Assembly (NCBI GenBank): GCA_951217055.1
Contig: OX578286.1
Location: 17,493,102-17,557,101, forward strand
Reading direction: 5' to 3'
DNA length: 64,000 nucleotides
From: Gerris lacustris
Lineage: Eukaryota > Arthropoda > Insecta > Hemiptera > Gerridae
Every line of letters begins with the position of its first letter. Positions within the stretch are counted from its first letter, which is position 1. Made by a program: the position numbers and the translations under genes. The notes under the pieces are model-generated. The model was not told where the DNA came from. It did not search any database and saw only the letters and a program-made list of their open reading frames with translations. Positions 59,063 through 64,000 of the stretch are shown here, one piece after another.

Positions 59063-59212
59063 AGCTTTCATCATTACTATCCAGAGAATGACTACCCCAG
59101 AAATATAAACCTATGGGTAACCATCCCTTTTATAACCTTCAATGAAGTTAATGCATGTCAATTAAGTATTAATGAAGAAGATGCTTTAATGGAACAACTA
59201 TCCTCTGACTAA
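59063..59212 (+). pseudogene. hAT transposase relic, C-terminal dimerisation segment
   Basis: Reads Y-Y-P-E-N-D-Y, then L-W-V-T-I-P-F, and L-S-I-N-E-E-D-A-L-M-E-Q-L-S-S-D followed by TAA. This fits the end of the hAT transposase (FP......WV.NPF.......L...E...L.EL..D). It lies about 100 bp after the first relic with a stop between, so the gene is dead. Confidence 0.78.
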
Positions 59213-59407
59213 AGATTGTTTAAGTAAGCCTGAAAAGTCGTAGATAAAATTTACATGATCAAAATTCAATCATTTCCAGTCATAAAACGAATTATTGGGA
59301 GTCTTTGGTCCGTAATTCCTGCTGATTTTTATCAACCGGTACGCAGATTAAATCTAAGTTGTTTACCGGTCCGCATTCAAAAAAGGTTGAGAACCACTGC
59401 TCTAAAG

Positions 59408-59545
59408 GACTGAAAAATAACATTAGTGAACAGGTCCTGGAGGATCTACAGGGAAAATAGGAAACCTGACAGACTTATGACAACCTGAAGGAGGAGGGTA
59501 GAGAAAGAAATAAACGAAGAAGGCTAAGACCTAGGGAGAATTTAA
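59408..59545 (+). pseudogene. Decayed LINE, 3' part after the hAT insertion
   Basis: Continues the relic broken at 57431: I-S-E-Q-V-L-E-D-L-Q-G-K, then in another frame R-K-P-D-R-L-M-T-T, stop, R-R-R-V-E-K-E-I-N-E-E-G. This fits the known pattern '..QAL.W.PQGKRKRGRP..TWRR..E.EI...G'. Frameshifted, with stops. Confidence 0.72.
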
Positions 59546-59559
59546 AATCATGGCCCAAA

Positions 59560-59990
59560 ATTGAGTTCGGTGAAATTCATTTGTTAGAGTCATATGTCTT
59601 ATCTCCCAAGAGATTAAATTGAGTCAGGTGGAATTCCTTTGTTACAGCCATACATCTCCCAAGAGATTAAATTGATTCAGGTGAAATTCCTATGTTACAG
59701 TCATACATCTCCCAAGAGATTAAATTGAGTCAGGTGAAATTCCTTTGTTGCAGCCATACATCTCCCAAAAGATTAAATTGAGTCAGGTGGAATTCCTTTG
59801 TTGAAGCCATACATCTCCCAAGAGATTAAATTGAGTCAGGAGAAATTCCTATGTTACAGCCATACATCTCCCAAGAGATTAAATTGAGTCAGGTGAAATT
59901 CCTATGTTACAGCCATACATCTCCCAAGAGATAAAATTGAGTCAGGTGAAATACCTTTGTTGCAGCCATACGTCTCCCAAGAGATTAAAG
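59560..59990. repeat. Tandem repeat, 53-bp unit, ~8 copies
   Basis: catacatctcccaagagatt recurs at 59649, 59702 and 59755, 53 bp apart. Units include aaattgagtcaggtgaaatt. It immediately follows the LINE relic. Confidence 0.92.
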
Positions 59991-61000
59991 GAAATAAGCG
60001 AAGTGTAATGAACATAGAGGTGGTTAGAGCAAATAGGGTTACTATTAAGGGGTGTTAGAAACAATCTATTAAATTTAATCATTTAGAATATAAGTTATAT
60101 GAAAATGAATCTAGAGTTGACAAATTTAAAAAAAGAAACTACTAAATGAATCAAATTCTAAATTTAAAGAAAATATTTCTATTTTACTTCGAAAATCTAT
60201 AAAAGAAAATGTTCTAAAAAAAAATAAGTATTACATTAAAAAATGTTCATGAAAACTACTCCAAATTAAAAAATCACAACTATTTCTACTATTTCAAATC
60301 TGCTCGCTTTTTATTTCAGAGCCATACGATGCCTACTTACTTTTTAAAACACTAAATTTAAATATTCGATCTTAGAATTTGCAATAGTTAACTCAAATGT
60401 ACTCAAGAAGAAGCAAAAATAAAACTAGTAATAAATAAATTTTATACCATAATTTAAAAAAATTAAAACCAAATAAATCTAATATACTGCAATCATATAT
60501 AAAGCAGTTAATATATTCCATTTTAATAATACCAAAGTTAAAAATCATGGCACACCATTTTTCTAGCACACTGCTTTTATACACCTAGCCTTAAATATTT
60601 TATAATTGCATTCAAAATCGTTATTTTTAGGTAGGAAACAAATTGTATATTATTCAAATTTATTATATATTTAAAAAAATGTTACTGTGAATAAAAATAA
60701 TTTAATTTGTAAATAAATCGCATTTAATTTTTATTTGTATAAGTAAAGTTAATTTAATTCCGGTGACTACGATGAATGTCTTGAAAATAAGCCTTAATGT
60801 TTATAAATAATAGTGATATCGTTATATTCTTTTATTTATTATTTTCCATACATAACTAATAATTTTTAAAAAAAATCAATCTGACTAATTTTCTTATACA
60901 CATAGTGATGCTGAATTAAATACCATATTGTATAATTTAATTAATTTATTATAACATACTAATAAAGAATTCAAATAATGGTTGTTTAAATTTATGTTTT
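59991..61000. other. No gene seen; AT-rich DNA
   Basis: Nothing recognised; the minus ORF at 60393 is short and lacks motifs. Confidence 0.45.
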
Positions 61001-61004
61001 GGAT

Positions 61005-61165
61005 TAAAATGGAACCAACTTCTAATTTAAATAGACTAAATTATAGAATTTTTTAATCAAATTGTCAGAACCAGTTTTTATTAAAAAAAAAGGTTGTTGG
61101 GAGGCAAAAACCCCCAAATGTAAAGCTTAAATTCACTCTTGATTTCGGGGTATGACTTTTCTGTA
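61005..61165 (-). repeat. R1 fragment
   Basis: Diverged piece: taaatagactaaattatag, aatcaaattgtcagaacc, then attcactcttgatttcgggg. The tRNA-like part is absent. Confidence 0.6.
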
Positions 61166-61169
61166 AATG

Positions 61170-62400
61170 CAAGGACCTATTGGATTGTTGCATTACAATA
61201 TAGTATGCCCTTCTTTTCCCTTCTGATGAATTTATAGGACCTTAAAATGTGTCAATCCCTCAAAATTTTTTTTTTTTGTTCCGTCAGAATATTTGACATG
61301 TACAGGAGCAAGTACAAAGGAGTAGGAGAAGCACCATTTTTGTTAATCTAAATAAATAAAATTTAAAATCTTGGTTGTTTCTATCAATATTATGTAGAAA
61401 TAAATAAAATTATGACGCCAGTCTGAAGTGGGCAACTAACTGATGATCTAAAGTGGTCAACTAACTGTTGAAATAAAGTGGTCAACTAACTGGTAAACTT
61501 AAGTGGTTAAAAATAGTCTAAATTGAAGCTATTGTTGTGTTTAGACAAGCAACTGATAAATTTGGCTCTTTCAATTTTATTTACTATAATTATGTTCCAC
61601 ATTAGCTTAACAGAAACAAGTAAACCATTATCTGAATATTGTCTTATTAAATATATAACTATAATTGTTATGAAATGTCAGAGCATTAAATGGTTTATTA
61701 TATGTTTTGTTTTTACAAAAAACAATCCACCGCAGAGCAATAGTCCATCAAGCCAAAATAATTATAAAACTTAAGGTGTTATTTTTTTTAAGACATTCAT
61801 TTTATAAAAATAATTACTCTAAATTAAAGATAATACCATAATAATCAATGTACCTTTCCCTAATTTTAAGTTTCTTTTTGTATACTTAAATAAAAAATAA
61901 TAAACTATGTAATATGATTTGTGATATGATTTTATTTTTTTGTATTTTTAAAAAAAAAATGTTTCATTATTATTTTGTAATTAAAAAAAAAAAACACAAA
62001 TATTATGATTTCTGTTTTCTATAAATTGTTTGTTATAATAAAAAATATTCATAAATATTTTAAAAAATAATCCATTTCTGTATGAGATCCAAAAAGAAAA
62101 AAAAATTGTGACAAAACTATAATAAAAAGCATAAAAATGAATACGTAGAATTTAATAAAATTTTCATCTTTATTTTACAAAACGAAATATTTATGGAAAT
62201 AAATTAGATTTTTTTGAGGTGTTTTAATTACCCTTTAACTCCCAATGTATTTTTATAAGTTAATTAAAATTTAATTATATTCTAATTTGAGTTTTCTGCA
62301 GTTTCCTCAAATCAACAAAGCTAGTGGTAGGTTGGCCAGAAGTTGGTCCTAGCGCATATGAACAAAATGACACTCAATTTTGTGAAAACCCATTTAATTT
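61170..62400. other. No gene seen; short taactgg repeats near 61430
   Basis: gtggtcaactaactg repeats about three times between 61428 and 61500. The 83-codon ORF at 61523 is AT-biased without a recognised domain. Confidence 0.45.
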
Positions 62401-62401
62401 T

Positions 62402-63046
62402 GCTTCAAAGCTCACCTAAGGTAACGGAAGCTATGTGATCATTCCAAAGAACTAAACATTTTTAAGTTGTCCGATTTCAAAATAATATACTCGTACTTTA
62501 TATATTTATTTTATATAATTAGCGTTAATGTTTGCGTTAATTCCAAGGCAGAAATCTGTTTCAGACATCAGGGAACATTTTTGGTTCCGTGTCTGTCTGT
62601 CGCTCAATTTTTGCAAATCAACATATCTTAAAAACTACTCATCCAATTTTATTGAATTTTGAATGGTAGATCATAATTAACTCATTGTTGGTCCCATATA
62701 AGTTTCAACCTTATGCGCCCATATGTTTCTCTTCCACATGCTCACAAACATAAATTTATTTACACTTATACCTATAAAAGTACTTATCTAATTTTTATGA
62801 AATTTTAATGGTTTGTCGAAAGTAGCCCGAAGATAGCTCTAGATTAATTTAAAGCATCTATGCTCTTTAAATTTTGCTAAATTGATACTTTAATTTATTT
62901 TTAAAAAAATCAAAACAATTTTGACAGATTTAAAAAATGGGGAAAATGAAAGAAATTTGATAATAATAGGTTTTAAAAGCATAAAATCATCAAATTTTAC
63001 AAAATAAGGCATGAAGAAGCTATGTGCCACTCTAATTAGCAGAGTA
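62402..63046 (-). repeat. R4 copy, near full length
   Basis: Starts with the reverse hairpin (ctaaggtaacggaagctatg), then tttcagacatcagggaacat, ttggttccgtgtctgtctgt, cattgttggtcccatataag, and ends gccactctaattagcagagt. Confidence 0.85.
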
Positions 63047-63674
63047 TTTTATTAATCAACTTTATTTTTAAATGGCTGTAGTTACCCTTAATTCTATAGC
63101 TTACCCATAACAAACTTTATTAATGAAAAAAATATGTGTTATACATATATTCTAATAATTCTATAGTCAATACAAGATGTTGTAGAACTATATAAATAAA
63201 TATTGATTACTAAAATAGTAAGTGCTTCAAAAAGTAAAATTGAACTGGGAATTTTAATTGTTTCTAAGCATATGGTGATTTTAGACATAAATTTTAATTT
63301 AAACTTTAAACAAAATTATTAATTTCTAAAGCAAACCTTGGAAAATCAACAAAAATATTATTTTTTTATGAATGAATCGGTGAGCCTTAATAAAAAATAA
63401 ATCCAAGAGTGAACCGAAGAAGTTATCATAACAATTCTGCCTAATAGTAGTCAGATTTGACATTTTCATTAGTATAATAACTTTATCCATCATTAGTTCT
63501 AATATGATTTCAATAACTAAAGTTACGTTTTATACTGGAACAGATGATTATGAGTATATTTGATTTAAAGCTGTCCACACAGCTTTTTTAAACAAAAGAG
63601 TAACAAAAATTGTATAGTGTAAAAATTATGGCTCTATAAAAACCTCAATTAAAATTGTGGCTTAATTTAAAAAA
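63047..63674. other. No gene seen; AT-rich DNA
   Basis: Unassigned sequence between an R4 and an R1 copy. Confidence 0.45.
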
Positions 63675-64000
63675 ATTAGTCAGAGACAACTCAGACAAAC
63701 TTTTTCATATATGAGTTCATAATTAATTAGCCCAGTGTTTTTCATTTATTAGTTTTCGCAAGTACATTTAATTATTATTGAACTTTATATCAAAATTTAT
63801 AATAAATATAACTTTTCCTCAGGGAATTGAACCCGGCCTCTCTCCATCCGTGCTTAAAGCTATTTTCTCAGGAATTAGATTTTCCCAGGAAAACGGCTTA
63901 TATCGTTTGATTAGTATTTAAATGGACTACATTTTAGAATTTTTTAATCAAAATTGTCAGAACGGTTTTTAAAAAAATTTTTTTTTCAAGAGTTTTAGGG
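63675..64000 (-). repeat. R1 copy cut by the window end
   Basis: Begins agtcagagacaactcagaca and includes gggaattgaacccggcctct (reverse B box). It continues to the last base, so the rest lies outside the window. Confidence 0.8.

Larger units (their letters stand above)
57440..59399 (+). mobile_element. hAT element (~1.96 kb) with 8-bp target duplication
   Basis: Left end cagtgtttctcaaccgccgg; right end ggttgagaaccactg. Flanked by identical ctctaaag at 57432-57439 and 59400-59407. Subterminal ccggtccgcggaccggtacc and ttaccggtccgcattc are typical of this hAT group. It contains transposase relics at 58749-58958 and 59063-59212. It disrupts a LINE pseudogene, so it is younger than that LINE. Confidence 0.92.

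Overview
The window looks like animal nuclear DNA, most likely from an arthropod with a repeat-rich genome. It is strongly A+T-rich and full of interspersed repeats, tandem arrays, long (TA)n tracts and homopolymers. Its only convincing protein-coding gene is split by spliceosomal introns with GT/AG borders. Species assignment is inference; I saw no rRNA, operon, CRISPR array or prokaryotic feature.

The gene lies on the + strand at about 38.4-48.6 kb. It is a class A (rhodopsin-family) GPCR in five visible exons (38438-38695, 39203-39319, 45378-45486, 47949-48110, 48297-48572). Together they encode 306 residues with all seven transmembrane segments and the GN, LAVSD, DRY, CWLP and NPLIY hallmarks. 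The first exon, with the initiator Met, is not recognised. The receptor lacks the aspartate at 3.32 typical of amine receptors and the Asn 6.55/His 7.43 typical of adenosine receptors, so I call it an orphan. It ends in a possible class I PDZ ligand (T-A-V).

Everything else is repeat or unassigned AT-rich DNA. From 1 to 5 kb: a copy of a ~600-bp interspersed repeat (family R1), a ~292-bp tandem repeat and degenerate ~73-bp repeats. From 5.4 to 9.95 kb: an inverted repeat, a (TA)n tract, a hAT-type MITE, a 138-bp higher-order minisatellite and ~950 bp of CT-rich DNA. From 10 to 23.5 kb: copies of families R4, R5 and R8, nested hAT-MITE/foldback/tRNA-derived insertions, and a large GC-richer inverted repeat at 22.8-23.45 kb. 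From 24 to 36 kb: (TA)n, more R1/R4 copies, a tRNA-like SINE block, a palindromic mariner derivative with two transposase C-terminal relics, and a hAT MITE. From 48.6 to 64 kb: tandem arrays (94, 73, 20 and 53 bp periods), a pogo/Tigger-like element, a decayed LINE split by a ~1.96-kb hAT element with transposase relics, and further R1/R4 copies.

No multi-gene system is visible. The most informative content is the divergent GPCR and the layered transposon history, where several insertions can be read base by base from target-site duplications. All alignments were made by eye, so outer repeat boundaries without stated duplications are approximate.
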